Origin: an uncultured Bacteroidia bacterium
Lineage (GTDB): Bacteria; Bacteroidota; Bacteroidia; Bacteroidales; UBA932
Assembly (NCBI GenBank): GCA_902798975.1
Contig: CADBYT010000009.1
Span: 1 to 64,000, forward strand
DNA length: 64,000 nucleotides
Direction of reading: 5' to 3'
Shown piece by piece: positions 23,023-32,881 of this stretch (positions within the stretch are counted from its first letter, which is position 1; each line of letters starts with the position of its first letter). Made by a program: the position numbers and the translations under genes. The notes under the pieces were generated by a model. The model saw only the letters and a program-made list of their open reading frames with translations, was not told the DNA's origin and did not search any database.

Positions 23023-25439
23023 TTCTTTTTGCCGAACAGTTTACCCAGGCCTTTCTTATGCTCCTCCTGGCCATAGTAGCCATAGCCGCTGCCATAGCCG
23101 TAGCCGTAACCGTAGCCATAGGAACCGAAGCCGTAGCCGTGGCGCTTCTTGACCTGCGGTCCGTTGAAGACGATGGCCATGTTGTGCAGGTGGCGCTTCT
23201 CGTTGAGCTCGTCGAGCTGCGGGAGGATACGCCGGTCGAGCTGGCCGCTGCGCAGGATGAAGAGGTTGGTCTCCACGACGCGGTTTATCACGAGCGGGTC
23301 GGCCAGCATCTGGATGGGCACGCCGTCAAGCAGGATGTAGTCGTAGCGCTCGCGCAGCAGCTTGATCAGTTCGTCCAGGCGGGGACGGCTGAGCAGCTCG
23401 GTCGGGTTGGGCGGTATCGGACCGGCCGGGATGAAGTCGATGCCCGGGCGGGCGTCCTTGTACAGGATGTCATCCAGGGTGACGTCCAGGTCATACAGGA
23501 AGTTGGACAGGCCCGTTGTCTTGTGCTTGAGGTTGAAGGCGCCGGACATGGAGCGCTTGCGCAGGTCGGTGTCGATCAGCACGATCTTCTTCTGGGCGTC
23601 CGCCAGGCAGGCGGCCATGTTTGCCGTGATGAAGGTCTTGCCTGACGAGGACGAGTAAGAGGTCGTGGCGATGACCATAGGCAGCTTGCTGTCGGGATCC
23701 AGGAAGGCGATGTTGGTGCACATCATGCGCATGGCCTCGGTGAAGACGCTGTGCGAATTGGGATTGTACACGAACGGCGAAGGATCCTTCTCACCGGGTT
23801 TGTGCTTGCTGCCCCGGAAGATGATGTGCCTGAGTTCCTGGTTGAGCGGAATTTCCGCCAGGAAGGGCACGTCGATGTTCTCTTCGATCTCCTTGCGCGT
23901 GCGGATCTTGGTGTCCAGGAAGAGGCGGGCGATCAGGATGACGGCCGGGATGAGCAGGCCGATCAGGATGGCCAGCAGCATGATTTTCATACGCTGGGGG
24001 GATACGGGCTCGTAATTGGCCCAGGCCGGATCGACCACGCGGAGGTTGTCGTCCGCCATCGCCTGGGAAAGAGCGTTCTCCTCGCGCTTGTTGAGCAGGA
24101 AGAGGTAGAGCTGTTCCTTGATGGACTGCTGGCGTGCCAATTCGAGCATCTGGCGCTCCTTGGTCGGCATCGTGGAGAATTTCTGGACGGCATTGCGCTC
24201 CCGCTCCGTGAGGTCCCGCTTCTGGATCTCCAGACTGGTCTGCAGGTTCTGGATGAGACCCAGCAGGTTGTGGCGCAGGTTGGAGAGCGTGGCCTCCGTC
24301 TGCTTGACGGCCGGGCTCTCCGTACTGGAGGCCGAGACCAGTTTTTCGCGACGCAGGATCTGGTCATTGTACTGGGAGATGACCTGATCCACGTTCGCAT
24401 CTTCGATGCCCATATTGGCCGGGATCATCTGGTATTTGTCGGCCGACTGGATCACGTAGTCCTTGAGGTAGTTGGACAAGGCGAGACGCGTTTCCACATC
24501 TACGAGCTCTGCGCCATAACCGCGGCTGTCGCCCAGGTACATCGCGGCCGCTTCGTCCACGCTCATCAGCTGGTTGTTGCTCTTGAAGCCGGCGATGCCG
24601 CCTTCCACGCTGCCGAGTTCCCGTTCGATAATGTCCAGGCGCTCGTTGATGAAGCGCTCGGTGTTGACGGCTACGCGGTTCTTCTCCCGGATGGAGGCCT
24701 CATTGTATTTGATAACCAGCATGTTGATGATATCGGCGGCACGCTGGGCATTGAAATCCCGTTCAGACAGCCAAAGGACATTCTTCTCATTGGAAATGCT
24801 CAGACGGGAAATGAATCCGCTGGCGGCTCCGGTGACGGTCGATTTCCGGATTTCAATCTGCTGTCCGTAGGATTCCGGGACATAGCGTTCGGTAGGGAAG
24901 AAGACCACGCGACCGGTTCCGAGGGCGATGGTGTCGCCGAGGGCTACGGTCTGGGATCCGGAATCCGTATGGAGTCGGATATTATCGGCGTCGAGCGGCA
25001 TCACGGTAATGCTGAAGGTGCCGGGATCCTCTTTCTCGCGGTCAAAAGCCATCCGGACCGGAGACAGGGATGTGTAGAGTTCGACATTGCGGAATTTGAT
25101 GTGATCCACGTAACTGACGTCGGCGTCCAGGGCCTTGACCACCTCGGACATGATGGTGATGGAACGGAGTTGGAGTTCCTCGTTGGAGACGGAGACCTTG
25201 TTGACCATCTGGTCGTAGGTGTCCAACTTGGCCGTGCGGATATCGTCACCGGCATTTTTGATAATGGCCGTGACACCGCTGCGGTAGATATAAGGCATCC
25301 GGGCGTAGCGGTAGTAGGCGACGCCGAGCGTGATGAGGACGCAAAGCAGGAACCAGGGCCAGTTGCCGACGAGGTAGTAGATCAGGTCGACAAGGTTGAC
25401 CTGCTCATTGCGCGTGACTTTTCTAACTTGCTGTTTCAT
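23019..25439 (-). CDS. BY-kinase / Wzc-type exopolysaccharide tyrosine autokinase
   Basis: This 806-residue inner-membrane protein joins a Wzz chain-length domain (membrane segments near residues 28-46 and 508-530, coiled-coil periplasmic part between) to a cytoplasmic tyrosine kinase. The Walker A region SSSSGKTF lies near residue 596, Walker A' in IVLIDTDLRKRS, and a Walker B-like YDYILLDGVP follows. The C-terminus carries nine tyrosines in Gly-Tyr repeats (bases 23080-23140). It controls polymer length and export together with the Wza-like protein encoded five bases upstream. Confidence 0.93.
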   Translation of the reverse strand: MKQQVRKVTRNEQVNLVDLIYYLVGNWPWFLLCVLITLGVAYYRYARMPYIYRSGVTAIIKNAGDDIRTAKLDTYDQMVNKVSVSNEELQLRSITIMSEVVKALDADVSYVDHIKFRNVELYTSLSPVRMAFDREKEDPGTFSITVMPLDADNIRLHTDSGSQTVALGDTIALGTGRVVFFPTERYVPESYGQQIEIRKSTVTGAASGFISRLSISNEKNVLWLSERDFNAQRAADIINMLVIKYNEASIREKNRVAVNTERFINERLDIIERELGSVEGGIAGFKSNNQLMSVDEAAAMYLGDSRGYGAELVDVETRLALSNYLKDYVIQSADKYQMIPANMGIEDANVDQVISQYNDQILRREKLVSASSTESPAVKQTEATLSNLRHNLLGLIQNLQTSLEIQKRDLTERERNAVQKFSTMPTKERQMLELARQQSIKEQLYLFLLNKREENALSQAMADDNLRVVDPAWANYEPVSPQRMKIMLLAILIGLLIPAVILIARLFLDTKIRTRKEIEENIDVPFLAEIPLNQELRHIIFRGSKHKPGEKDPSPFVYNPNSHSVFTEAMRMMCTNIAFLDPDSKLPMVIATTSYSSSSGKTFITANMAACLADAQKKIVLIDTDLRKRSMSGAFNLKHKTTGLSNFLYDLDVTLDDILYKDARPGIDFIPAGPIPPNPTELLSRPRLDELIKLLRERYDYILLDGVPIQMLADPLVINRVVETNLFILRSGQLDRRILPQLDELNEKRHLHNMAIVFNGPQVKKRHGYGFGSYGYGYGYGYGSGYGYYGQEEHKKGLGKLFGKKK
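23080..23142. repeat. Hexanucleotide repeats encoding the Gly-Tyr tail
   Basis: Units of the GTAGCC/ATAGCC type repeat many times and encode Gly-Tyr dipeptides at the BY-kinase C-terminus. Six-base slippage would change the number of phosphorylatable tyrosines without breaking the frame. Confidence 0.6.
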
Positions 25440-25443
25440 AGGG

Positions 25444-26220
25444 CTATCGGGATGACCAGAGTAACATATACGCGATGGCGGAGACGGCCGCGATGGTCGG
25501 GCTCAGGATCTTGAGGAAGAGGTCGCCGCCGTTGGAAAGTTTCAAGCCGCGGGGCTTGACATAGATGATGTCGTTCTGCTGGAGGTAGAACACGGGGGAA
25601 TTGTAGAGCTCCTTGGTCTGGAGGTCCACCCGGAAGGCCTCCCGCTTCCCGTCCACGGTACGGATGACCATCACGTCTGGGATCTTGGCCGTTTCCATCT
25701 GGTTGGACAGCTGGGCAATCACCTGCAGGATGGTCATGCTGTTTCCCTCGACCGGGATGATCATCTGGCCCAACTCACCCAGCACCGTCACGGTGAAGTT
25801 CTCCAGTTCGGCCTTGACCACCGGATCCTTGATGTAGCCGCGTCGGTTGATCTCGTCGGCAATCATCTTCTGCACTTCGTCGAGGGTCCTGCCTTCGACC
25901 TGGAGCTTGCCCAGGATAGGGAAATCGATCTCTCCCCGGGCGTCCACGCCGTAGGTGGCGGAGAGCAGGGTGGAGGCGTCGCCCTCCACCTGCACACCGG
26001 CGGTGTTGAACGGGGCGGCGAGTTCCAGCTGTTCGCTGAAGACCTGGATGCTGATCCGGTCATCCATTTTGAGCCGTAACTCCGGAGCGGGAATCGCATC
26101 TTCGGGAATGTTGTAGTCCAGGTCCCGCAACAACCCGGTCTTGGCGGGCGTGGAGCACGCGGCTGCCAGCAGTACTCCGACTACCGGCAGCAACAAATTA
26201 AGTTTTGCTTTCATATACAT
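25444..26220 (-). CDS. Wza-like polysaccharide export lipoprotein
   Basis: This 258-residue protein has a lipoprotein signal (LLAAAC, Cys about residue 22), a poly-export domain (MDDRISIQVFSEQL, then GEIDFPILGKLQVEG) and a SLBB-like region (FTVTVLGELGQMIIPVEGNS). A C-terminal hydrophobic helix (LSPTIAAVSAIAYMLLW) may span the outer membrane. It forms the export pore for the capsule. ATG at 26220 or 26214 could be the start. It overlaps the preceding glycosyltransferase and is followed by the BY-kinase gene. Confidence 0.92.
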   Translation of the reverse strand: MYMKAKLNLLLPVVGVLLAAACSTPAKTGLLRDLDYNIPEDAIPAPELRLKMDDRISIQVFSEQLELAAPFNTAGVQVEGDASTLLSATYGVDARGEIDFPILGKLQVEGRTLDEVQKMIADEINRRGYIKDPVVKAELENFTVTVLGELGQMIIPVEGNSMTILQVIAQLSNQMETAKIPDVMVIRTVDGKREAFRVDLQTKELYNSPVFYLQQNDIIYVKPRGLKLSNGGDLFLKILSPTIAAVSAIAYMLLWSSR

Positions 26221-27355
26221 TGATTATTTTGTCTATCATTTGACGGGAAGTGAAGATATCTACATAACGCTCCATCGCTCCTGCCGAAAACTGCTGGTAA
26301 CCCGTTTCCGTGTCACAGATGCGTTTGATGGCGAACGCCAGGTTCTTCGGGTCGTCGGGCGGGACGTTGAGGCCGGACACGCCGTCCTGGTTGACCCAGG
26401 ACACGCCCGAATGGGGAATGCGCGTGGCCACGACGGGCTTGCCGCAGGACATGGCCTCGATCTGCACGATGCCGAAAGCCTCGGTCTTCTGGTCCGAACT
26501 CATCGCGAAGATGTCACAGGCGCCGAACATGGCGGGCAGTTTTTCGCTCGGGATGAAACCCAACAGTTTGACGCGGTCCTGTACGTGCAGTTCGGCAATC
26601 TGCCGTTCGAGGGTCTCCTGCAGCGGCCCCTTGCCGCCAATCAGGACGATGTAGTCGTTTCCCAGGCGCGCGGCGGCGGAAATCAATGTGCCGAAACCCT
26701 TGTAGGGGACCAGGCGTCCCAGGGCGAAAACAATCTTTCTTCCGGGATAGCTGGCCCGGACCTGGGCGACTTCCCGGGTGTCGTAAATGATCGGCTGGAT
26801 GCCGATGGGAACGTAGGTCACCTTGTCCTGGACATGACTCAGGAAGGGGGATTCCCGGATGTACACCGGTGTGGTGCCGATGATGCGTTCGGCGCGGTGG
26901 ATCAGCCAGGACTGCAGCGGCGAGTAGAAAAACAGCAGGAATCTCTGCCGGAGGATGTCGCTGTGCCAGTGCAGGAAGACGCGTCCCTTGTAGCCGCTGC
27001 ACCAGAGCGCGAGCGCTGCCATCGGGTCCGGATGATGGACGTGGATGATGTCGTATTCCGACGCATGCCGGCGCATCCAGCGTATCATGGCGGGAGAGAG
27101 CATCGTGGCGGCCTTCTTGGCAACGGCCTTCACACCGATGATGCGGCCGTAGGGACCCAGGCTCAGCTCGAGTGTCTCTTTGGTTTCTTTGACGACCATG
27201 AACTCATGCTCTTCGTCCACCGACTCGCCTGGCATCACGGCGCACAGCATGTCGCAGTGGATACCCCGTTCCGCCAGGCCGACGGTCAGGTCCCACATGA
27301 CTTTCTCCACACCGCCCCGGATGGGATAGAATTTACCGAGCTGCAAGATCTTCAT
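26198..27355 (-). CDS. GT4 glycosyltransferase
   Basis: This 385-residue GT-B enzyme begins MKILQLGKFYPIRGGVEKVM and carries the family's C-terminal donor site (SDQKTEAFGIVQIEAMSCGK, about residue 290) plus GRLVPYKGFGTLI. The start at 27355 is chosen because the longer frame to 27409 only adds sequence overlapping the next gene. It adds a sugar to the capsule repeat unit; donor unknown. It overlaps the neighbouring GT4 gene by 23 bases. Confidence 0.88.
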   Translation of the reverse strand: MKILQLGKFYPIRGGVEKVMWDLTVGLAERGIHCDMLCAVMPGESVDEEHEFMVVKETKETLELSLGPYGRIIGVKAVAKKAATMLSPAMIRWMRRHASEYDIIHVHHPDPMAALALWCSGYKGRVFLHWHSDILRQRFLLFFYSPLQSWLIHRAERIIGTTPVYIRESPFLSHVQDKVTYVPIGIQPIIYDTREVAQVRASYPGRKIVFALGRLVPYKGFGTLISAAARLGNDYIVLIGGKGPLQETLERQIAELHVQDRVKLLGFIPSEKLPAMFGACDIFAMSSDQKTEAFGIVQIEAMSCGKPVVATRIPHSGVSWVNQDGVSGLNVPPDDPKNLAFAIKRICDTETGYQQFSAGAMERYVDIFTSRQMIDKIINVYESKT

Positions 27356-28553
27356 AGAGTCGGATATAGTCTTGGTAGCGTTCCTGTTTGCCAAAATGCT
27401 CCAGGGCATGGGCGCGGCAGCGTGCCGCTACCGCTTGCCGGTCCAGGGCGGAGAGTTCGCGTACACGGGCGAGCAGTCCCTCCACGTCGCCCTGTTCCAC
27501 CACGAAACCGGTCCCTTCCGTGACGGCCTCGACACTGCCGCCGGTGCGGTAGGTCACCACCGGCGTACCGCAGGCGATGGCTTCGAGGTTGACGGTGGGG
27601 TAGTTGTCCTGCCAGGTCGGGTTGACGAAGGCGGTGGCGCCGGCGTACAACTCCGCCAGTTTCGCTACGTTTTCCGTGCGCTCGACGAGTTGCACGCCGG
27701 ACGGGAATGCGGCGCGCTGAGCCTCGCTCATGTGGCCGACAAGTATCAGCTGTTCGTCCGGGCGAAGTTTTCCGGCCAGTTCGATGAAATCCCGCACGCC
27801 CTTCTCTTCGTGCCAAAGGGTGGCCACGCCGAGGATGACCGTGCCGGCCGGGCGTTGCGCTCCCGGGGCGGCTTCCGGCCGGAAGACTGTCAGGTCGATG
27901 CCGTTGTGGATTACCTGGAACTGCTTGTCTTTCAGGAAAGAACGGGACATCTCGCTGCGTATCCACTCGGACACGGGGACAATGGTCAACCGCGGCAGTG
28001 AACCGAAAGCGCGCTGCTTGTCGCGCCAGTTGCGTGCCGAGCGGTCGAAGACCCAGCTGGCCGGGAAAGCCCGCTTCTGCGGGCAGTGGCCGCAGCCCTT
28101 GCTCCACTTGTCGCAACGGGCGGCGGAATAATAGTAGCAGTGGCCCGTGTAGAGCCAGCAGTCGTGGACGGTCCAGATTACGGGTTTGCCGCTTTCCTGC
28201 AGGTAACGGCAGAGCAGCGGATAGTTGAGCCAGTAGCCGTGGACGTTGTGGATGTGCACGATGTCCGGATCGATCTCTCGGATGCGCCGGATGAGCTGTT
28301 TCGTGGCCCGGCGCGAGACCAGTCCGTGAGCGTCGAAAATGCGCGTCGCCACGGCGTGGATGGCCAGGTCCAGCTTGTTTCCGACCGGAATCAGCCGGGA
28401 GCTGTGCTGCGGCACGCCGTCGCGGGCGCCGCTGTAGGCGATATAACTCTCCCAACCGGCAGCGATGGCGATCTCGCCGATCTCCTTCATGATGCGTCCG
28501 GTGGAGGTGTTGAGCCGGACTACCGGGTTGATTTGCAGGAGCTTGCGTGTCAT
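27333..28553 (-). CDS. GT4 glycosyltransferase (WcaC-like)
   Basis: This 406-residue enzyme has the colanic-acid WcaC-like N-terminus (INPVVRLNTSTGRIMKEIG), a HIHNVHGYWLNYP segment and a Cys-rich CDKWSKGCGHCPQ stretch seen in this subfamily. The C-terminal donor site is NPTWQDNYPTVNLEAIACGT. The start overlaps the acyltransferase stop by four bases. It acts in the cytoplasm on the lipid-linked capsule unit. Confidence 0.88.
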   Translation of the reverse strand: MTRKLLQINPVVRLNTSTGRIMKEIGEIAIAAGWESYIAYSGARDGVPQHSSRLIPVGNKLDLAIHAVATRIFDAHGLVSRRATKQLIRRIREIDPDIVHIHNVHGYWLNYPLLCRYLQESGKPVIWTVHDCWLYTGHCYYYSAARCDKWSKGCGHCPQKRAFPASWVFDRSARNWRDKQRAFGSLPRLTIVPVSEWIRSEMSRSFLKDKQFQVIHNGIDLTVFRPEAAPGAQRPAGTVILGVATLWHEEKGVRDFIELAGKLRPDEQLILVGHMSEAQRAAFPSGVQLVERTENVAKLAELYAGATAFVNPTWQDNYPTVNLEAIACGTPVVTYRTGGSVEAVTEGTGFVVEQGDVEGLLARVRELSALDRQAVAARCRAHALEHFGKQERYQDYIRLYEDLAAR

Positions 28554-29422
28554 AACTTACCTCCGACCAGAATGCCGGTCAGGCGCGGGAAAAACTTTTT
28601 CAACAGGAAGAACAGTCCGGTCACAAGGCCCAGCGTCAGGATGGCCGTGAGCAGGTAGGTACCAATCAGGGCCAGGGTGCCGGTCGGGTTGAATGCGGCT
28701 CCCAGCAGCTTTTTGAGGGAGATGATCGGAATGTAGTGATACAGGTAGACGAAGAAGCACCAGGCCGCTGCATGCAGCGGAGCCCGGCAATGAATCTTGC
28801 TGAGCAGCCGGTCGGCATTCTCTCCCTGACAAACCGCTGCCCAGGCGCCGAGGGTGAACCATAGGTTGTAGAACGGCGAGCCGGCCACGAAAAACCAGAC
28901 CGCCGCCAGTGCCAGTACGCCCCAGATGCGCGTGTAGCGCACGAAAATCCAGATGAGCGGAGCCACAAGGCAGGCAATGATGAGGTCGCGGATGAACCAG
29001 AGCGACATGTTGATCGGACCGGTGCAGAAAATGTAGATGGGATTGCGCCAGTTGTCTCCGAAGAAACCGGATATCATTCCGGGAGCGAAGCGGTGGGCGA
29101 GCCAGTAGCAGACGAAGGCGACGGTGTTCGCGATCAGGTAGGGGATCAGCAGCGAGAAGATGCGGCTGCGGGTCTTCCCCCAGAAGAAATCCACGCCGGG
29201 GTTTTTCGGAACATTGCGGAAATAGAGGAATCCGGACAGGACGAAAAAGAGCGGGACGCAGACCTCCGTGATCAGCATCATGCCGCGGCTCAGGAGATCG
29301 AAGGTCTCCGAGCGGCCTTCCAGCCCCACCAGCTCGGCGTGCCGGAAGACAATGCCAAGCGTCAGGATGACCTTCAGCAGGTCAATGAAGGGGTAGCGTT
29401 GTCCTGTCTGGTTCTTGCTCAT
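28550..29422 (-). CDS. Acyltransferase family 3 membrane protein
   Basis: This 290-residue multi-pass protein (about eight to ten helices) starts MSKNQTGQRYPFIDLLKVIL with FRHAELVGL nearby, the typical AT3 R/H region. It would O-acetylate a sugar of the surface polysaccharide. ATG 29422 overlaps the GT4 stop by four bases; the long upstream open frame is not used. It is one of four AT3 proteins in this locus. Confidence 0.85.
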   Translation of the reverse strand: MSKNQTGQRYPFIDLLKVILTLGIVFRHAELVGLEGRSETFDLLSRGMMLITEVCVPLFFVLSGFLYFRNVPKNPGVDFFWGKTRSRIFSLLIPYLIANTVAFVCYWLAHRFAPGMISGFFGDNWRNPIYIFCTGPINMSLWFIRDLIIACLVAPLIWIFVRYTRIWGVLALAAVWFFVAGSPFYNLWFTLGAWAAVCQGENADRLLSKIHCRAPLHAAAWCFFVYLYHYIPIISLKKLLGAAFNPTGTLALIGTYLLTAILTLGLVTGLFFLLKKFFPRLTGILVGGKL

Positions 29423-30558
29423 TTTTTGCGGACCTGGTCGGTAATGAAGAGTTCCCAGCGCTTCATGATGGTGTCCTGGGCGTAAACTTCCGAGATCTTG
29501 GTGGCCTGGGCGGACATGTGTTCCAGCTCTTCCGGGTTCTCCATCAGCCGCTGCATCGCATTCGCGAAGGCTTGCAGGTCGCCTTCCGGGACGATGAGGC
29601 CGTTGATGCCATTCGCGATGATGTCGCGGGGGCCGCAGAGGAAGTCGAAGCACACGGTCGGCAGGCCGCAGGCCATGGCCTCGATCATCACCATCGGGAA
29701 TCCCTCGTAATGGGACGTCATCACCAGGAAATCGCTGGCGGCGTATTCGTTGAAGATCTGGTTCGTCGGCTTGTTGACGGCGGCTGAGTCGCCGATGCCC
29801 AGTGTCTGAATCTGGTTTTTCAGTTTCTCTTCCCATTCTCCCTGGCCGAAGATGTCCAGCCGCCAGGTCTCCCGGAGCTGCTTCGGGAGCAGGGCCCAGG
29901 CATCCAGCAGACGGTCGAAACCCTTCTGGTAGTCCAGCCGGCCCACGGCGATGACGCGGTGGTTGCCGTATTTGTGCGGGATGTGCGGCATGGTGACGGC
30001 CGCATTGGGCATGACGGACAGGTTGGACATTTCTCCCCACATTTCAGCATCCTGCCTTGTCAGGACGATGAAATTGTCGAAACGGCGGACCAGTTTCTCG
30101 TCCTGCTTCGTGCGGATGCGGTCCGCCAGGCCGAGCAGTCCTTTCCGCTTGTACTGGAGGCGGAACATCTTGTTGAAATGCAGTTCCAGCATCTTGACGC
30201 TTCCGTCCGGAATGTCCGGGATGAAGGAGGATTCCGACGGATAAAGGGAGATGACGACATCGGGCCTTTCGCGCATCAGCAGTTCTGTCAACGCTTCGCG
30301 GTGTTTCTTGCGCTTTCGCAGGTAGCCGAGGGTCTTGGCGATGGGATTTTTCCCGTTATCATCTTTGTAGTTGATGCCGAGATCCACCATCCGGACTTCC
30401 GGCGGGAACTCGTAGAACGGTGGACGCCCGTGCTGGTCCGTGGTCACGACCATCAGCTCATAGCCGCCCCGCTGCACCCACCAGCGGAGTTTGTTGAGGA
30501 GCACCCGCTCCATTCCGCCCGGGTTGTAGACGTCGGCATGACAGTAAATCAGTTTCAT
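29419..30558 (-). CDS. GT4 glycosyltransferase
   Basis: This 379-residue GT-B enzyme begins MKLIYCHADVYNPGGMERVL and has VGRLDYQKGFDRLLDAW and the donor-site block TSHYEGFPMVMIEAMACGLP. It resembles Bacteroides amylovoran-type transferases. The start at 30558 is preferred over 30642, since the extra N-terminus has no family match. It lies 22 bases after the Wzy-like gene. Confidence 0.88.
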   Translation of the reverse strand: MKLIYCHADVYNPGGMERVLLNKLRWWVQRGGYELMVVTTDQHGRPPFYEFPPEVRMVDLGINYKDDNGKNPIAKTLGYLRKRKKHREALTELLMRERPDVVISLYPSESSFIPDIPDGSVKMLELHFNKMFRLQYKRKGLLGLADRIRTKQDEKLVRRFDNFIVLTRQDAEMWGEMSNLSVMPNAAVTMPHIPHKYGNHRVIAVGRLDYQKGFDRLLDAWALLPKQLRETWRLDIFGQGEWEEKLKNQIQTLGIGDSAAVNKPTNQIFNEYAASDFLVMTSHYEGFPMVMIEAMACGLPTVCFDFLCGPRDIIANGINGLIVPEGDLQAFANAMQRLMENPEELEHMSAQATKISEVYAQDTIMKRWELFITDQVRKK

Positions 30559-30580
30559 ACGGTTAATTATATGGTTTTGA

Positions 30581-31900
30581 TTATATTCGACGTTGTAGCT
30601 TCCGAACCCCGATATCATCCGGAAGGATATTAACCGCATCACCTGTCAACACCGCGTCGTCATCATAGTCCCCGGCGATGCAGAAGAGCAGGGCGTCAAT
30701 AAAGAAGATATCCGAAGTCACTTTGAGCCAGACGATAAAGGTCAGGGCGACCAGCATCCAGGATGCAATATGGAAATTGTTGAATTTGCGGTTCAGAACA
30801 AGGTGGCAGTACAGGAAGTAGATGCTGAATATCACCAAGCCGACCAATCCGCAGTAGAAGACGAAGTTGACGTAGCCGATATCCGAATAGTTCTCATAAA
30901 CGCCATACGTGCCGCGGCCGAAAATCCATGTGTGCAAATCGCCCGGCCATACCCACATCGTTTCCAGCACGTCCGTGGAACCGGTGGTAAATTCGCCGGT
31001 TTCCACCCAGCTGAAGAATCCTTCAAAGCCGAAACGGACGTATCCGTAGAAGGTCTCGCTGGAGCGGTAAAAATAGATGGTGACTCCGATGATGATGGCG
31101 AGAACGATGAAGAACCAGAAAAAGGCCTGTATCATCCGGATTGTGACGAATCCGCCCTTGCGCATGCGGAACAGGGAGATGATGATGTAAACGATGCCCA
31201 TCGCGCCACCGATCACCGTCGTCCTGGAGATAACGGCTCCGATGACCAGGATGACAGCATAGGAACCCAGCAACAAAGCCTGGTAGGTGCCGTTGGAGCG
31301 GACATTGGCATTCGTGGAGAACAGGTGGGCGATCATGATCAGGATCACGGAGAATCGGATACCGGCCGGGTCCAGGGCCGCTCCCAGGCCATACATGCGG
31401 TGATTGACCCTGTAATAATCTCCCGGCACATACATGATCCTGTCCACGAAGGAATCGACGGCTCCGACGTTGTCGATCAACACGGCTATTACGCACTGGA
31501 ACAATCCCACGGCGGCAAGATAGCGGACCAGGATCTCCAGGGTCACCTTTTCGTGGACCAGGCCCATAAGGGCGTAAACGCCGTATGCACCCGCCATCCA
31601 GATAAAGAAGGACATGATGTATGAAGCATAGTCCATCTCATAGGTGTTGGACGCCGTCACGCTGTAAAGGCACCAGACGGAGAAGATGGCGGCCAGCATG
31701 GCGGCGAACAGGGTCGGTTCGGAGAGCTTCATCGACCTTTTGCGTATGCTGTCAAAAACGAAGGCCAAAAAGCCGAATCCTGCCATCAGGTTTTTGGTGT
31801 TAAGCGTATCCGTGGGCAGGAATGTGAACATAAACGGGAACAGATAGAAGCTCACCGCCAACATCAAGAGGAATCTAATCAGAAGCTTCCACATAGACAA
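30581..31900 (-). CDS. Wzy-like capsule repeat-unit polymerase
   Basis: This 439-residue protein has about eleven predicted membrane helices, a large periplasmic loop near residues 285-340 (rich in Trp, Gly and Asp) and no other enzymatic motif, which is the pattern of O-antigen/capsule polymerases. It would join flipped repeat units at the periplasmic face. It is the only polymerase candidate in the locus. Sequence identity in this class is low, so the call rests on topology and position. Confidence 0.7.
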   Translation of the reverse strand: MSMWKLLIRFLLMLAVSFYLFPFMFTFLPTDTLNTKNLMAGFGFLAFVFDSIRKRSMKLSEPTLFAAMLAAIFSVWCLYSVTASNTYEMDYASYIMSFFIWMAGAYGVYALMGLVHEKVTLEILVRYLAAVGLFQCVIAVLIDNVGAVDSFVDRIMYVPGDYYRVNHRMYGLGAALDPAGIRFSVILIMIAHLFSTNANVRSNGTYQALLLGSYAVILVIGAVISRTTVIGGAMGIVYIIISLFRMRKGGFVTIRMIQAFFWFFIVLAIIIGVTIYFYRSSETFYGYVRFGFEGFFSWVETGEFTTGSTDVLETMWVWPGDLHTWIFGRGTYGVYENYSDIGYVNFVFYCGLVGLVIFSIYFLYCHLVLNRKFNNFHIASWMLVALTFIVWLKVTSDIFFIDALLFCIAGDYDDDAVLTGDAVNILPDDIGVRKLQRRI

Positions 31901-32881
31901 TTATCGATACATGATGCCGTACACGAACTTGTGTATCAGCAGGTAATACAATTTGACACCCAGCCAGCAGCGACGGGAAGCCATGCGCTGGAGCATCCAG
32001 GTATGTGCCGGAAGGCTGCCCCGCTGGCGGGCCCGTCCGTTGACTTCCGGGAACCAGGCGTACCAGGTTTCATAATCATGGCGGTCGGTGCTGATGAGCA
32101 GCGGTCGCTTGAGAAATAACTTCAAGTCCGTCAGTGCATTAGGATACTCCCGCAGGAAGTCCGACCCGGCGAAACTGCGTTCCACTTCCTGGAAATTAAC
32201 CTCGATCTGCGCCCGCTTTTCCGGACTGAACTGCTTGCTGATCGAGGCACTGTTCACGGCGTTGTAGCGATAGAACGATTCATGTAACTGCACCACGTTT
32301 CCGGCATGCAGGAAGGCGCGCAGCATGAACTGCATGTCCTCGCCGATATCAGCTCCCGGGATGAACTGGATGCCATTCTGCCCGATGAGTTCCCGCCGGA
32401 CCAGGAATATCCACAGGTTCCAGCGCATGGTGCCGCCGGTCATATTGCGGAGTGCTTCCGAAGGGGTGGCATAGTCGGCCTGCCGCATGTAGCGGGCGTC
32501 CTGGTTGAGCCCGAGCGACCAGTCCCAGCCAACGATGTCAACCGGCTGGTCGGACGCGTCGACCGCCGCCGCGGCTAATTCCAACATGCCGGGATCCATC
32601 AGGTCGTCCGCATCGGCAAATGCCAGATACTCACCCTCAGCGACATCCAACGCCCGGTTGCGGGCGGCCGCGGCTCCGCCGTTCTTCTCGGCGCGGAGCA
32701 GTTTGCAGGGCAGACCGATGTCGGCGCAGAAGGCTTCCAGCAGCGTAGCAGAACCATCTGTGCCCGCGTCTTCGGAGAAGATGACTTCGAAATCGCGGAA
32801 ACGCTGCGCCCGGATGCTCTCCAGGGTGGCCGGGAGCGTTTTCTCGGCATTATACACGGGTATGATCAGACTGATCTTCAT
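31901..32881 (-). CDS. GT2 glycosyltransferase
   Basis: This 326-residue GT-A enzyme begins MKISLIIPVYNAEKTLPATL and has FSEDAGTDGSATLLEAF and the DxD motif in YLAFADADDLMDPGMLEL. The start at 32881 shares one base with the upstream acyltransferase stop (TAATG). The donor sugar is unknown. Confidence 0.9.
   Translation of the reverse strand: MKISLIIPVYNAEKTLPATLESIRAQRFRDFEVIFSEDAGTDGSATLLEAFCADIGLPCKLLRAEKNGGAAAARNRALDVAEGEYLAFADADDLMDPGMLELAAAAVDASDQPVDIVGWDWSLGLNQDARYMRQADYATPSEALRNMTGGTMRWNLWIFLVRRELIGQNGIQFIPGADIGEDMQFMLRAFLHAGNVVQLHESFYRYNAVNSASISKQFSPEKRAQIEVNFQEVERSFAGSDFLREYPNALTDLKLFLKRPLLISTDRHDYETWYAWFPEVNGRARQRGSLPAHTWMLQRMASRRCWLGVKLYYLLIHKFVYGIMYR

Noticed and set aside
23080..23142. 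Tandem short repeats as a CRISPR-like array
   Set aside because: The units are six bases, contiguous and in frame, encoding the kinase tyrosine tail; there are no spacers.
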